Notes: generated by a model from the sequence alone, not told the origin. 64,000 bases of DNA from Aspidapion aeneum (GCA_963576565.1 OY755039.1:72868771-72932770); one strand, 5' to 3'; positions 1 to 11,844 are shown, counted from the stretch's first letter. Numbers and translations are program-made.

Positions 1-1327
1 TCTTTCGAATGTAGCTGGGGCATTGCATAGGCCAAATGGCATCACATTAAACTGATAAAGTCCACTTCCAGCAGAGAATGCAGTCTTCTCTTTATCTCTT
101 TCAAAGATTCCTACTTGCCAATACCCACTTTTCAGGTCAAGAGTAGAAAACCAATATGATCCTGCCAATGTTGTTAATGTGTCGTCTATTCTTGGCAGTG
201 GGTAACTATCTTTCTTGGTCACATTGTTAAGTTTCCTGTAATCGACACAAAATCTAGTACTTCCATCCTTTTTAGTGACCAACACCACAGGAGATGACCA
301 AGGACTTGATGACTCTTCAATAACACCGTCGCTGAGCATTTTATTAATGAGATTGTGAACTTCTTCTTGTTTGGCCAATGGTAGTCTTCTTGGGGGCTGT
401 CTTATCGGTTGGGCATCGCCAGTGTTGATGGAATGTTGAATAAGGTTTGTGCGTCCCGAACTACTCTTAGTTTCAAAGATATTACTTTGTTCTTCTATAA
501 ACTCTCTCGCTTTACGAAATTCTTCTGGAGTGAGATGTTGCCAAGTTGACTGAAATTGCTGAACTACCTCCGTTGGTAACTTACTTTTATCCTCCGAAGT
601 TGGCTCTTCACATCTTGTTACTTTCTGGACTGGCTCAAATAATGCTACCACCTCCCCCTTATTAATTTTGACACTATTTGGGAAAATATTGACGACTCTA
701 ATCGGGATGTCTTTATCGGTTTTAACTAGTGACTTTGCAACGAGGTAGGTGTTGGATAATTTCTGTTGGCTTATGAGTCCGACACAGCTTGATGTTTTAC
801 TTTCTAGCCTCCTAAAAATTATGGTCTCACTGTTACCGACCAGTCTTGTTGTACATACTGCCACGACCTTTATTGGTTCTTTATTGAAGTGACTATTTGA
901 CAAAATGAACTCTTCATTCCCAAATCTCAGGGTATTAAGTTTATTATCAAACGCAAATCCATGTTTACTTATCAAGTCCATTCCCGAAATAAATTCGTCT
1001 TCTATTTCGGCAACCAATACAGTGTGGCGAACTTCAATCTTCCCAGCTGTAGGTCTATGTCTGTCTGCCCCAACACGTCGGCGGATTCTCCAGTCACAGT
1101 CTTAAGTGTTATTTTCTTTTCTGTTGGTCGAATTTTATATCTCGTTGCAATTTTGAACTTAAGCAATGATATGGCAGCACCAGTGTCTACTGTTATGTTA
1201 ACTTGTCTTCCATTTATAAGTCCGTCGATGTTAAGACTGTCAGCGGTATGTTTTAAGCTCTTAATTGAATAAATTTTGGGGGCTACATTCCCTTTAGCCA
1301 ACACCCGCCCCTCTGCGTTGACTAGTT
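1..1327 (-). pseudogene. pol: gypsy copy A pol (protease and start of reverse transcriptase), one frameshift
   Basis: Pol starts in the -1 frame relative to gag. The first part (about 1304-1032) holds the retroviral-type aspartic protease with its DTGA motif. Compared with copies B and C, one base is missing near 1031 (GAAGTTCGCC versus GAAGATTCGCC), which throws the frame out and gives a stop at 1002. Reading in the corrected frame I found no stop codon from about 1030 down to 1. This stretch covers the protease-RT linker and the first RT blocks, ending with the PFGLCNAP motif at the window edge; the catalytic YxDD box lies beyond it. Apart from the one deletion this pol looks intact as far as it can be seen. 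Confidence 0.9.
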
Positions 1328-2569
1328 TTAGTTTTCCTGATCTCTTCTTCGGTACTCTGTCCCGCTAGATGGCGAGCGAGACCTTATTTGGACGCGACAA
1401 TCGCGTTGAATATGCCCTGTACGTCCGCATCTGAAACACTTTACATTTGAAGGGGATCGTCTGCTTTCTTTCAAAGAGTCAATCTTCTCTATCAGTGATT
1501 GAAACATTTGGTTTAGCGTTTTTGAGTTGACCTCATGTCCATTGCTCATTTCTTCTCCCTCCTGAATTGAAACAGCTCTTACTTTTGGCCTGGACATATT
1601 ATTTGATGATTCGATTTCAAGGGCTCGAATCAACACTTCACTGCTATTATGGAAGCGTTCTCGACGAAGTAACTTTGCTAAGTCCGTGTCTCGTAATCCG
1701 TTAATAAAGCGATCTACCGTGAAAGGATCTCTGTAATTTTCTGGCATTTCTGGGTAAGCTAAATACATCAGCCTCCTGATATCTGCTTCATACTCTTGCA
1801 ATGATTCTCCTGCTCTTTGTTGACGAATATTTAATTCTGACCAATGTAAATTTCGCAAGTGTTCGTCTCCATACCTTCTTTCTAACGCTGCCACTAAAGC
1901 GTTATAATTCTGTTTTTGTTCGACTGGAATGGACCGTAAAAGTCCCAGAGCAGGTTCTCGTAGAGCTACTAACAATGCTCTAGCTTTTTCCTCATCATCT
2001 CAACCATTTGCAGCAGCGGCAGCTTCAAACTGTTGTTTATAAGTAGACCAGAAAGACGTACCATCGATATTTGGAGGCTTAATGTTTTGGTTGGAATTCA
2101 CAACACATCCCTGAGCTTTCATTTTGTTGTGTTCTTTTTGGAGCTGTATAAGCTGTTTTGACACGTCCTGGAATTTTTCTTCCATGGTTTGAAAAACTTC
2201 TTCCCTAACATTCTGTACCTTTTCTTCAACATTATGTACCTTTTCTTCTACATTCTGCAATTTATTTTGTACCTTTTGTTTCACACTATGCATTCTTTGA
2301 GTTATTTCTTCCTTAAGATCTTCGGTTGCAGTCTTAAACTCTTCTCTCAGCTGTTCGGAGTTGCTCTTTATTTGGTCAAAGTTTTCCTGCATGTCGTTCT
2401 GGTTTTGTTCGATGGTCTGTCTCATATCATTCTGATTTTGTTCAATAGTGTGTTTCATGTCGTCCATGGTGTGTTTCATATCGCCCTGGTTTTGTTCAAT
2501 TTGGGCTGCTAGAGCCTGCATCATTTTAGTTAAATCTTCCATCTTGGCCGATCTTTGTCTAGTAAGCAT
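1328..2569 (-). pseudogene. gag: gypsy copy A gag, one premature stop
   Basis: Capsid/nucleocapsid polyprotein, 413 codons from the first ATG. The N-terminal 130 residues or so are a highly charged predicted coiled coil made of repeated QNQ/DM units. Next comes a capsid-like segment with the FDGTSxWSTY and EYEADIRRL stretches, then a CCHC zinc knuckle (CFRCGRTGHIQRDC) and a basic C-terminus ending RRRDQEN. A TGG-to-TGA change at 2000-2002 (codon 190) interrupts an otherwise open frame; copies B and C keep Trp there. Coiled-coil repeat number differs between copies. The family is clear from the zinc knuckle and the shared order with pol. Confidence 0.92.
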
Positions 2570-2572
2570 CAA

Positions 2573-3330
2573 CTTCGTGATAAATTACTTAAAACGTGTA
2601 TTTTAGGGCTACAAAGCGAATGTCGAAGTCCGTTTTTCAATATCTCTTCCAATTCTTAAATAGAACCTAATGGAATGTTCTGGAATATACTGGTAAATGC
2701 TACTCTTTCTGCTACTAGGCAAATGTAGAAATCACTTTTTGATTATCTCTTTTGGTTCTCGAATAGACCGTCGTAGAATGTTATGGAATATTCTAGAAAT
2801 AATTTCTAATTCTTACTTTTGAAATAACTAAACTAATGTCGAAATCGGTATTTGTATATCTCTTCTAGTTCTTGAATAGAACGTCGTAGAATGTTATGGA
2901 ATCTTCTAGAAATTCTTTCTAATTTTTACTTTTGAAATAACTAAACTAATGTCGAAATCGGTTTTTGTATATCTCTTCTAGTTTTTGAATAGAACGTCGT
3001 AGAATGTTATGGACTCTTCTAGAAATTCTTTCTAATTCTTACTTTTTAACTAACTAAGCTAATATCGAAGTCGATTCTTAAATATCTCTTTTGGTTTTTG
3101 AATAAATCAATATCGAACTTCTTCGAATATTCTGGAAAAATAACTTACTGTTCTTCTGTCCAATTGTCCTAGCCGGTGGTACTATGTAAGGATAGTCTTT
3201 GCACTATTCAGTTCTGAATATTCTGGCAAAATCACTTACTGTTCTTCTTTTCAATTGTCTTAGCCGGTGGTACTATGTAAGGATAGTCTTTGCACTATTT
3301 ATTTCTTTTAATCTCACTTCTGACACCAAT
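2573..3330 (-). repeat. gypsy copy A 5' leader with tandem modules and heat-shock-like motifs
   Basis: Untranslated leader between primer-binding site and gag. It is built from imperfect modules of roughly 118 bp, each with a TTCTAGAA core next to a further TTC, matching the alternating nTTCn/nGAAn pattern. The same modules occur in copies B and C. No open reading frame of note. Confidence 0.8.
3311..3328 (-). other. Primer-binding site, gypsy copy A
   Basis: Directly inside the 5' LTR. On the minus strand it reads TGGTGTCAGAAGTGAGAT, which from memory is complementary to the 3' end of insect tRNA-Leu with one mismatch. The site is identical in copy B. Confidence 0.8.
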
Positions 3331-3762
3331 TGTTACGGGTTCACAACGACAAATTAAAACTCGCAATTGTTGAAAACGATACGTCAATTTATTTCGACAA
3401 ATTTTGTATAAAAACACGCACTTAAACTTACTAATAACTTGCTAATAATTCACTACTTTAATACGCCTATTAACTTCGCGTTAACATCTAGCGCTCACTA
3501 CCATTGGTTATCTCTGACTGCCCGATGCACGACGTCCGGCCCTATATAACGGGCTGCCTACTATTCGAGAATTTTCCATCCTTGTTCGATTCGGAATTAT
3601 TCCAACCTTTTCTAGAACACGGACCGCTCGCATACCAGTTTGTCACAGATAACGCAACTAAAATCTAGATTAAGAATACAACCATAAAATACGTCAACCT
3701 AATACTACACTAAACCTAAATAAATTCTAACTATAAAATTTAAATAACTTAAATTTGTAACA
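3331..3762 (-). repeat. 5' LTR of gypsy copy A (432 bp)
   Basis: Begins TGTTAC and ends GTAACA on the minus strand, the usual inverted ends. It contains a TATA-like TTATATAG, an AATAAA-type signal near the R/U5 end and a TTCTAGAA palindrome in U3. The outer U3 and R/U5 parts match the 416-bp LTRs of copy B, but the central U3 block is unrelated to B and matches copy C. Confidence 0.93.
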
Positions 3763-3797
3763 ATATATATTTTTGTGTTAAACGTATTTATTCCACA

Positions 3798-4511
3798 TTA
3801 CTTAGTATCTAAAACTTCGACTTCTCGACGTTTTTTTATTATGTTTTTCACCATTTCTTGTTTACTTAGGGAGACAGATGCTATAGGCGCTTTGTTGTTC
3901 ACTCTAATTGCCATAATACTAACCAAGTTTTGCTTAATGATTGAGTTGTCAACCAATTTTAGAACTTTTAGAGATTTTTCGAGCATCATCTCCTCACTAT
4001 CCTCTTTATCAAAAGCACCATTAATCATAAGCTTAGAATTTATTTTGTCTGCCTCCATTTCCATTAGCTTGGTTTGAACCAATGCAAGATCCCCTCTTAA
4101 TTTTTTATTTTCGCATCTAGTTTCCTCGATCATGTCACTCATAACCTTGTTGATTTGGCGTTGTTCTTCGTACATACCATTCAAGAACTCAAGAGATGTT
4201 TTTAGCTCACCCATGTCGCTGTGAACTACTGCCACTTCGGTTTTCAACTCTAGTAGTAGAGAATAAATTGACTCCAGATCTCTTTCCTCTGGGATAGAAG
4301 AAGCGCGCCTGTTCATGTTAGAAAAAGATTCTCTATTAACGGTTAGGCCTAGTCTACTTGACGAAAGCCTTCTGCATTTTCTGCATGCCAAAGAAGTTTT
4401 AATCAATTTGTTTAATTTGATATCCTCGCCATACCATGCTGGAGCATTTTTTATTTTATGATAGCAGCCTTTGGTATAACAGCGATTTTCTGTATTACGG
4501 TTAGAGTTGCA
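3798..4511 (-). pseudogene. Possible LINE ORF1-like relic (Cys-rich start, coiled coil)
   Basis: Open on the minus strand from upstream of 4511 to a TAA at 3798. The N-terminal part has spaced cysteines and a tryptophan ending in CRKC, suggestive of a degraded PHD-like zinc finger. A central coiled coil of about 80 residues follows, then a basic C-terminus (KNIIKKRREVEVLDTK) like the tail of insect non-LTR retrotransposon ORF1 proteins. There is no clear ATG: the 202-codon stretch from 4406 starts at TTG. No reverse transcriptase is next to it; gypsy copy A sits 36 bp past the stop. The function is not established. Confidence 0.4.
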
Positions 4512-5664
4512 AAAAAATTGTCAAAACCAAAAAAGTTTGCAAATAAAACAAAGATTTTATTTCTCGTTTTAAAATCTACCAGTGGCTTACACCAAAAAGA
4601 AATCTGAGGGGAAAAGCAACATGAGGGCTGAAAATGTATCGCCCTGTAGGTTTGTACTATTATTTCGCATGTCTAATAGCGTAGCGCCTATAGCTTAATA
4701 AACGTGCTAAATGTGTCCCCAATATCTTAAAAACTGCATGAGCTATAAGAAAAAAATTAAATTTTATCACTCTGTATCTCGGAAACAAGGCGTTTGTGGA
4801 CCTATGTTTATATGAAAGTTTTGTCTTGAAATCACTTAAGGAATTTAACAATAAATTTATGTTATTGAATTTTGAAACATCCTATATAAGTCCTATAACG
4901 AAATTTGGCGGCGCGCGGCGTTACGCAGCTTAGGCGTCTAATAAAACAATGTTTAACCTATATTTTTGTAATACTAAAGCAAAATTTTAAATAAAATTGA
5001 TAGAATGAACATTTATCTTTAATTTGATTCTATATAAGTCTTATATATAATTGACTGGATTAGAAATGTCAGACGCAAATAGTTTCGTAATATTTTTTAA
5101 AGCTACTAACATTTTACAAACCTATTTTTTACTTCAATAAGCATCACTGTTTTAAAATATTTAATTAATCATTATCATGGCGGTAGCAATAAAGCAACAA
5201 TTTTTGAAGAAGTTATATTTAAATAATTTCTGAGCAATTCAAGACCCTTTGGCTAAATGATGAATATAGACGAGTCAGGTTTTTTCATAGTGGTTTGAAT
5301 TATGTGTCACAATGTGGAATTCTAATAAACTGTAATAATAATACTTAAGTAATTCAGTTTACCGATTTTTCGAGAAGAGATCAAAATAAAATTTTAACTC
5401 TACGAAAATCTATTAATTTTGTATAAACCAAACAAAAAAAACCTATAGAAGGAAAATAGAACACAGCAGTATAAATGTGTTTACCATTATTACCATAAAC
5501 GAAAATGAAAGCAGATTTGTGAAATAAAGAAATATATAGAGGTATAGTTTATAATTGTTTCAATAAAAAAACTATTTGTTGTCACCGAAACGACCTACCA
5601 AAGGTGTATTGCCGTACGCGGATGCCTATAACGAAATTTGGCGGCGTTACGCAGTTTGATCGAG
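4512..5664. other. AT-rich stretch, no gene recognised
   Basis: Stop-rich in all frames. A short motif, CTATAACGAAATTTGGCGGCG followed by TTACGCAG, appears at about 4891 and again at about 5627 in the same orientation. No splice-bounded coding segment seen. Confidence 0.5.
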
Positions 5665-6105
5665 ATTAGATAGTTTAAGTTGTGCTACGTATTTTTACGT
5701 AAGCATGAGATTTGACAGTTACGCAAGCGCACTTCGTCACACCGTCGTCAAGGTCACGTTAGGAGCTTACGTATTTACGTTAGCTTACGGCAGTCTGCGG
5801 GCACCTTAACGTTACCAAAGAATAGAATTGGTTGATTGACCGATCGGAAAATGAGGCCTAGACGATAATTTCCGCTTCCAATACAAACGATTCTTTGCAA
5901 ATATATTCCTGCTGTAGTTGAAAAGACAAAAAACAAAATTGTAACATCAAAAAAACACAGTGCCGAATTCCATATTCTCTGCTATTAGTAGACTTGTTAT
6001 GGTAACGTAAAAACATTCAACTTAAACTTAAATTTGGAACAAAACGTAGAGCGCTTAACGTGCAGTTTTACGTAAAAATACGTAGCATAACTTAAACTAT
6101 CTAAT
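5665..6105. mobile_element. Short inverted-repeat element (MITE-like)
   Basis: Arms 5665-5702 and 6068-6105 are reverse complements over 38 bp with a single mismatch; weaker similarity (GTTTGAT) extends outside both. The 365-bp centre has no coding potential. The arrangement fits a non-autonomous DNA transposon, but no target duplication could be fixed, so the superfamily is unknown. Confidence 0.6.
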
Positions 6106-6209
6106 ATCAAACAACGTTATTATTAAATACCAAATTGCAAATAATGCAAGGACCTAAAACTATAAACAACAAGTGAAATTAAAGAAAGAAAAATAAGAAA
6201 AAAGTTTTC

Positions 6210-6274
6210 TGCTTCGGCCGGGGATCGAACCCGGGATCACCCGCTATCTAGGCAAACACTCCAACCACCGAAGC
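6210..6274 (-). other. tRNA-like SINE head, copy 1
   Basis: On the minus strand a 7-bp acceptor-like stem (GCTTCGG/CCGAAGC) encloses an A-box-like TGGTTGGAGTG and a near-consensus B box GGTTCGATCCC with a pairing T stem. At 65 nt it is too short for a full cloverleaf and the anticodon arm is not convincing, so it is a tRNA-derived element, not a working tRNA. Confidence 0.6.
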
Positions 6275-6599
6275 CATACACAAACTTTCGGAAAACCTCC
6301 ATCTATGCAGGCCGCGGTGTCTCAACACAAGAACGAGGAACTCTCAGGGTATCAACTCGAACAAGTCATCCAACTGATCTCTCTAAATTCTTCTTTCCCA
6401 CTGTCAAAGGTATGATAACACAAATTAGACGTAAAGAATCAACGTCTGAAAGCATGAGATCACCTTTTCGTGTGTTAAAATTTCTGATCGCAAATGGGCG
6501 ATTGCCAATATAATTATCAAATACCAAATTGCAAATAACGCAAGGACCTAAAACTATAAACAAGTGAAATTAAAGATAGAAAAAAAAGAAAAATTTTTC

Positions 6600-6664
6600 T
6601 GCTTCGGTCGGGGATCGAACCCGGGATCTCCCGCTATCTAGGCAAACACTCCAACCACCGAAGC
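6600..6664 (-). other. tRNA-like SINE head, copy 2
   Basis: Second copy of the same 65-nt structure, with a T in place of C in the acceptor/T-stem junction and one change in the variable region. It belongs to the tandem array around it. Confidence 0.6.
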
Positions 6665-6914
6665 CATACACAAACTTTCGGAAAACCTCCATCTATGCAG
6701 GCCGCGGTGTCTCAACACAAGAACGAGAAACTCTCAGGGTATCAACTCGACCAAGTCATGCAACTGATCTCTCTAAATTCTTCTTTCCCACTGTCAAAGA
6801 TATGATAACTCAAATTAGACGTAAATAACGTATCAAATACCAAATTGCAAATAATGCAAGGACCTAAAACTATAAACAACAAGTGAAATTAAAAAAAGAA
6901 AAATAAGAAAAAGT

Positions 6915-8585
6915 TATTATTGTTATTTTTTAAGTGAATATCAATAGACGAAAGTTCTTACAATATAATGCAGGCGCTACAGGTAGTTGAGTATGCTAAA
7001 TATGAGGACCGCAGTTTGACAATGGATCCTAGTTGAGAATAGGTCACAGATTAACGATTTGGATGTTGCCGGGCCAATTTTTGGTCAAATTTTTTTTTAT
7101 CCCTCCTTATATAGTCGTGTTCGAATAACTAAGTTGACGCCCTAAAGCCAAAATGAAAATGTGTAAAATATACCTTAAAAATAAAATTATATTAGGTTTT
7201 TAAATTTTAGCTGCAAAATCCCTCAAAAACCCCCCAAATCCTGAAATTTAGAGAATTTTTTCGAATTTTCTCAAAAACTAAGCTTCTTAGGAAAAAATAT
7301 GTAATATTCTTTATTGTAGACAATAAAATTTTCTTTTCAACAATGTATAAGTCAGAGGGGTACAGCTAATGACAAACTCTCCAGCGGCGTTCGTTTATTG
7401 AGAAAATATAAAAAAATTAAAGAACAACATGTTTGTCACAGGTTCTACCCGAATCTTAAAAACGAAGCCCTCTATCAAAAATTGTGTTTTATAGTCAATT
7501 GTAGACAATAAAATTTCCTTTTAAATGATGTATAACAAAGTACATTTTGTTACCTACAGGTTTTTTTCCAATTTTCTCAGAAACTAAGCTCAATTGACAA
7601 AAATGTGATTTATATTTTATTGTAGGAAACAAAATTTCCTTTTTAAAAATGTGTAAGTCAGTGGGGTTTGATTAATAACAAACTCCAGCGATGTCCATAT
7701 ATGGGGGTCATTTAAAAAATAAAATAAATAAAAGCATTTTTGTCATGTTTCACTCGATTTTTTTTAATAATAAAAAAAAGTAATTTTTAAATACATTTTA
7801 AATCAAGTATTATACACTTTGTTTTATTAAAATCGGATAAAAAAAAATACAATTCGGATTTAATATGCTTTTCCGCCATATTGAATCCGCCATTTTTAAA
7901 AAAATGCAATTATCACAATGAAAATGAGTCAACACCTGATCTAATAGGTATTTTAAACCAATTTAAGTTCTTCCAAAAAGTTCTTGTACTTTTCATTAAA
8001 AGCATAATTTTTAAATATACCCCAAAGACCCCTATTTTTTACCAGTTATTTGGAAATAACTCAAAAACTAATTACCGCATTGGAACACTTGAACCAGATT
8101 TGAATAAAGAATCAAAATAGCTATCTTTTTTTAGCTCCAATAGTTTTAAAAATAAGTAAGTAAATTATTATTTTTTTTTTAAACAAATACAAGAAATATA
8201 ATATTTTTGACATATACGTTTTTAAATACATTCCAAAGCAAGTATTTTAAACTTGTTTCCATAAAAATCGGATAAGAAATAAAAAAGTTACCATTTTTTA
8301 AAGATACGCCTTTTTGCCAGATCTTTAAAAAATCGCATTTATCAGAGTGAAAAGTCGAAACTTATTCTTTGGGATGCCCTTAAAAATGTTAGTTTATCGG
8401 CAGAAAGTTGACACGACTTGCACACGAAACTTCATTTGTCCATTGACTATGAAAATATAATAGACGTTTTCTAATATGCAACTATTTAAATAAAGTCCTT
8501 AGCTTTGACAGACATAGAAACTTCATTTTGAGCGTTCTGAATTACAGCTTCATTTCTGCTTATGATTTCATACCTACTACCTATT
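6915..8585. repeat. AT-rich region with degenerate internal repeats
   Basis: No gene seen. A motif around TTTATTGTAGACAATAAAATTT plus AATGTATAAGTCAGxGGGGT recurs at about 7311 and 7613. A second one (AAATCGGATAA context with a TTTTTAAATACATT start) recurs at about 7790 and 8220. Both look like old, diverged direct repeats. Confidence 0.4.
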
Positions 8586-8940
8586 CTGTCACCCCTAAGA
8601 AAATATCCGTATGTAGGGGTTAAAAGTTTTATACTTTTTTATTGTCTTATAATTTTGAAATAAAAATTATGCCCTTTTATTTCTTTGACTTTTTTTAAAT
8701 TATTAAAAAAAAATTTTTTTTTTAATTTTACTGGGACTTTCCATTCAATCAGGATCAATTGCCCAGTTTCGCAAAGTTTGAGCAGAGTTAAAGCATTTTT
8801 AAACAAACACAAACAACCAAGTACCTAGCCAGGAATCGAACCCGAACCGCCGGTGTGGGAAACATTGCTACCACTACACCACGACGGCCACTTTTTATTT
8901 CAAAGTTATAAGACAATAAAATTCTTCTTAGGGACGGCAG
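8586..8940. mobile_element. Inverted-repeat element containing a tRNA-Gly-like segment
   Basis: Outer arms CTGTCACCCCTAAGAA.. (8586) and ..CTTAGGGACGGCAG (8940), plus longer inner arms 8641-8666 and 8891-8917, are reverse complements with a few mismatches. Between them lies a minus-strand tRNA-like sequence. Terminal inverted repeats suggest a non-autonomous DNA element. Confidence 0.5.
8825..8890 (-). other. tRNA-like sequence (glycine-CCC-like)
   Basis: The minus strand contains A box TGGTGTAGTGG and B box GGTTCGATTCC with CCCAC where a tRNA-Gly(CCC) anticodon loop would be. The acceptor ends do not pair well. Probably a SINE head or tRNA pseudogene. Confidence 0.5.
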
Positions 8941-8948
8941 TATTGGAA

Positions 8949-9236
8949 ATAGAGAATTATTCAATTAAATCCAGGCTATAATAATGCCAAGCACAATTTT
9001 GACACCTTCATATTGTAATATCAGCTGTGATCTTTCAACACACGGCCTTTGTTTACTATATGAACCGGAATAAATAGTGTCTTCTTTTATTAATTGAACA
9101 TAAACGACAAAAGTTTTAAATTCGACTTTTGTATGTCAATTTTGAAGGATTAACTGTCAGCTTTCAATGTGAATGTGTCAAAATAGTGCCTGGCACGGCA
9201 CAATTATAGCCTGGCTGTATTTCAATAATTCTCTAA
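8949..9236. repeat. Diverged inverted repeat
   Basis: About 80 bp at 8952-9030 are, roughly three bases in four, the reverse complement of 9157-9235 (shared AGAGAATTATT, CCAGGCTATAAT and TTTTGACAC blocks). The centre is about 125 bp with no coding potential. Likely an old foldback or MITE. Confidence 0.45.
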
Positions 9237-9239
9237 TGC

Positions 9240-9478
9240 TAGTAGGCAAGTTAAACTTGACTCGATCCGAGTTATTTGAGGTGCATAATGATGTTTCACG
9301 TTTACCTGTAAAACTTCTGTTGAAAAAAGTTAAAGGAGAGGACACTAAATACATTGTTCACCGGGATGCGTCAGATAAGCTGAATTTGAGATATGTTGAA
9401 GGCCACACCTTCCTGATATTTTATCCGAAAAAAATTGGGGGGGGTCATAGGTTTCGTTTTCGAGCTATACTTATTTAA
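9240..9478 (+). other. Short open segment, unidentified
   Basis: The stretch around 9246-9450 reads as a balanced peptide of about 70 residues (for example LFEVHNDVSRLP and DKLNLRYVEGHTF) rather than low-complexity sequence. It may be a relic of coding DNA. The 5' part overlaps the inverted repeat arm, and the 3' end runs into a G-run and stop. I do not recognise a family. Confidence 0.2.
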
Positions 9479-9839
9479 ATGCTGAAATATGGATAAATGT
9501 GACCTTTTGTAGTTTTTTTGCTATAACTTATCATCAAATAAAAATAAAAAACCGATTAGTTTTGGTTTCTTGCAAAAGAGTCATTTTAAGAATTTTATTT
9601 TTGACATATTGTTTGCGTCACATAGCTACAGAGGGGCTCAAAAAAAATACAGGACCAATACCTGATATTTTTTAAATATAAAGAAAAAACTGAAAACGCA
9701 TCGTGAAAATTAACTTCACTATTTTACCTGATAATTTCATAAAAATCGGTTCAGCGTGTTACGGACACACATACGCACACAGAAAATCTCAAAAAAAGGA
9801 AATTTTCGTCAAAAATAATACCTTCTCTAGCTATTTCTG

Positions 9840-10095
9840 TGCGGGTTACTAAGGTAAAATGGTTTTTACAAAATTTGAAGACCTTTTTATTGGTTATAAC
9901 TTGTACATTTAATGTTTTTAGATAGTAGGTCTCGTTTCGCTAAAAACCGTAAAAACCATTACCCCCCTCCCCTAAAAGTTGACCCCCATTTCACCCTAAT
10001 AACTGGGAACTTATTTTTTCCGTTAGCTACACTATATTTTCTTCCCTTGCCAACAGGTTTCATGCTGTTATAAATGTTTTCCTTTTTTTGAAGGT
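9840..10095 (+). repeat. Dispersed repeat, copy 1
   Basis: Shares a series of blocks in the same order and orientation with 17060-17275: AAAACCGTxAAAAACC, CCCCTAAAAGTT, TTCACCCTAATAA, then TTTCATGCTG. Noncoding and diverged. Confidence 0.55.
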
Positions 10096-11699
10096 TTGGT
10101 GCACTGGCCTAATGGGGGACTATGAACCGACTATTCTTGTTTCAATGTTTAACAAATCTATGTCCAGTCATTATAACCAATTTAAAAACAAAACAGATTT
10201 ATTTTAACCATTTATGGGCAGGTCAGTTAAAAGTAAAAGAATGTTCGAACCTGCAACCGGTTCAGTCAGATTCCATTTCTATAAAATATATTAAACTGGA
10301 CCAAAAACAAGTCCAATAAAAAAATTTAAACTTAAATAGATGTGTCAACAACAATCAAACCTACCGGGTGAAGCCAAAACAACTTGCATAAATCTATTTG
10401 TTAGTAACTTGTTAGTAACTGTAATGTTGCGGTTTTTATTAAAGATCGTGGATATTTTTTACTATTGTTTCTTTTTACCCATGCATAAAAATATTAATGC
10501 CCTTTAACCTTCGTAAACCCATGGTCAAAAACTTACATTAAATACCCCAACAATTTTTTGGTTTATTATTATTCCTTCAATATTAGAATTAAGGAGTATT
10601 AAAAATAAAACATATCCTGCTTATAAAAAATATATTTTTACATAATGATACACATAATAATAAAAGTTGTAAAGATTGATCAATAAGTAAACAAATCCTG
10701 AAAAAATAATATTAAATGATTAGATATAATAAACACAAAAATAATGCTAAAAAAGGAAGAATTTTAGTAATATTTTGAATAATGATTTAATTATCACACT
10801 ATTATTATAATAAGCAAACCAATAAATGCTTCCAGTTCTTCAACAAAAGGAGAAAATGCTTTCTCATTTTTCGCATAATAAGATTGGGCTTTTGTATTCG
10901 TCTGAAATAGTAATAGTTCAAAAGCTTCTTTTATGGTAGAAAATTGGGAACTATATGGAGAGTAGCTGCCATGTCACGAAAAAAATCCAAATTTTGATAA
11001 CATGTATTAGTGTAGTAGGAATACCAAATTAACAAATTTTAATTTTTAATGTCGCCTCCCGTATTTTACAGGCCACTTTAAAAGTAAAAAAAAGAAGAAA
11101 ATCAGTTGTGGCCTTATTTTTTTTATTTCTATTGTATTAAATTTTATGTAAAAACAAATTTGACGGAAGAAATCTTTAATATTGGTTGGATAATCCTATA
11201 CAGAAAAAAAAATTAACCTCACTTTTTTGACATGGCAAAAATAGTTTTAAAAAAATAGTAAATTTTATGATTTTCTCGATTTTTAATTATTTACACCGGT
11301 GCGGAATATGGTCCATCAAAAAAAAGTCTATACGCACATTAAAGCTCAGTGGCTTGACTATCATACAAGGCAAAAGAAAAATTTCTGGGTCTATTGCTTT
11401 ACGAAAAATAAATTTTTTAAAATTGGAAAAATCGCAAAAACCTCAGAATTGGCAACTTTTGACTAAAAAAATTGTCATCTCTATCTGTCTATTAAAACTT
11501 CGCTTGTGCGTTGTTTTACTTGATAATGTATCGTCTAAATAAAAGTGAAATAAAAAATCTGGGTCTGTCATTATAACATCAACTTTTAAGCTATTTGGTT
11601 AAAGCATGTAAAAAATCAAATTTTTTTATTGAGTCGCAAAAGGAAAAAAATTATGTATAAAAATCATCGTTAGGGGATCTTATTTATAGCCACATACTG

Positions 11700-11760
11700 T
11701 TTTGCGTGAGATCCTAGTTTGTGGGTTCAAGTCCCATCTTCGAACACTGTTGGAAAATTT
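11700..11760 (+). other. Weak B-box-containing tRNA-like scrap
   Basis: Contains GGGTTCAAGTCCC, matching an RNA polymerase III B box, without a recognisable A box or acceptor stem. Possibly a SINE fragment. Confidence 0.2.
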
Positions 11761-11844
11761 TTTTTAGTTTTAAGAATACATTTTTGGGGAGACACGGACA
11801 TTAAATAGTTGGTTTCTTTGGTAAATGAAGTGGTTCAGGTTTAA

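Larger units (their letters stand above)
1..3762 (-). mobile_element. Ty3/gypsy LTR retrotransposon, copy A (3' part beyond window)
   Basis: The element runs right to left: 5' LTR, primer-binding site, repeat-rich leader, gag, then pol, which leaves the window inside reverse transcriptase. It is the same family as the copies at 20170-26522 and 58330-63618. Its LTR U3 core matches the latter, not the former. Damage is light: one nonsense codon in gag and one single-base deletion early in pol. The 3' LTR lies outside the window, so the target duplication cannot be checked; the flank at 3763 begins ATAT. Confidence 0.95.
6126..6914 (-). repeat. Tandem array of a tRNA-headed (SINE-like) unit, 2.2 copies
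   Basis: Units start at about 6126, 6529 and 6836; the second lacks roughly 96 bp present in the first and the third is only the first 80 bases. Each full unit carries a minus-strand tRNA-like head and a conserved approximately 150-bp companion sequence. This looks like local tandem duplication of one SINE-containing segment rather than independent insertions. Confidence 0.65.

Noticed and set aside
2189..2512. Hydrophobic, Phe/Leu-rich frames antisense to gag (also 21392-21682 and 59012-59368)
   Set aside because: Mirror images of the coiled-coil coding repeats; present only because gag is Lys/Glu/Gln-rich.
6210..6274. Functional tRNA gene
   Set aside because: 65 nt, no convincing anticodon arm, repeated in tandem; better as a SINE head.
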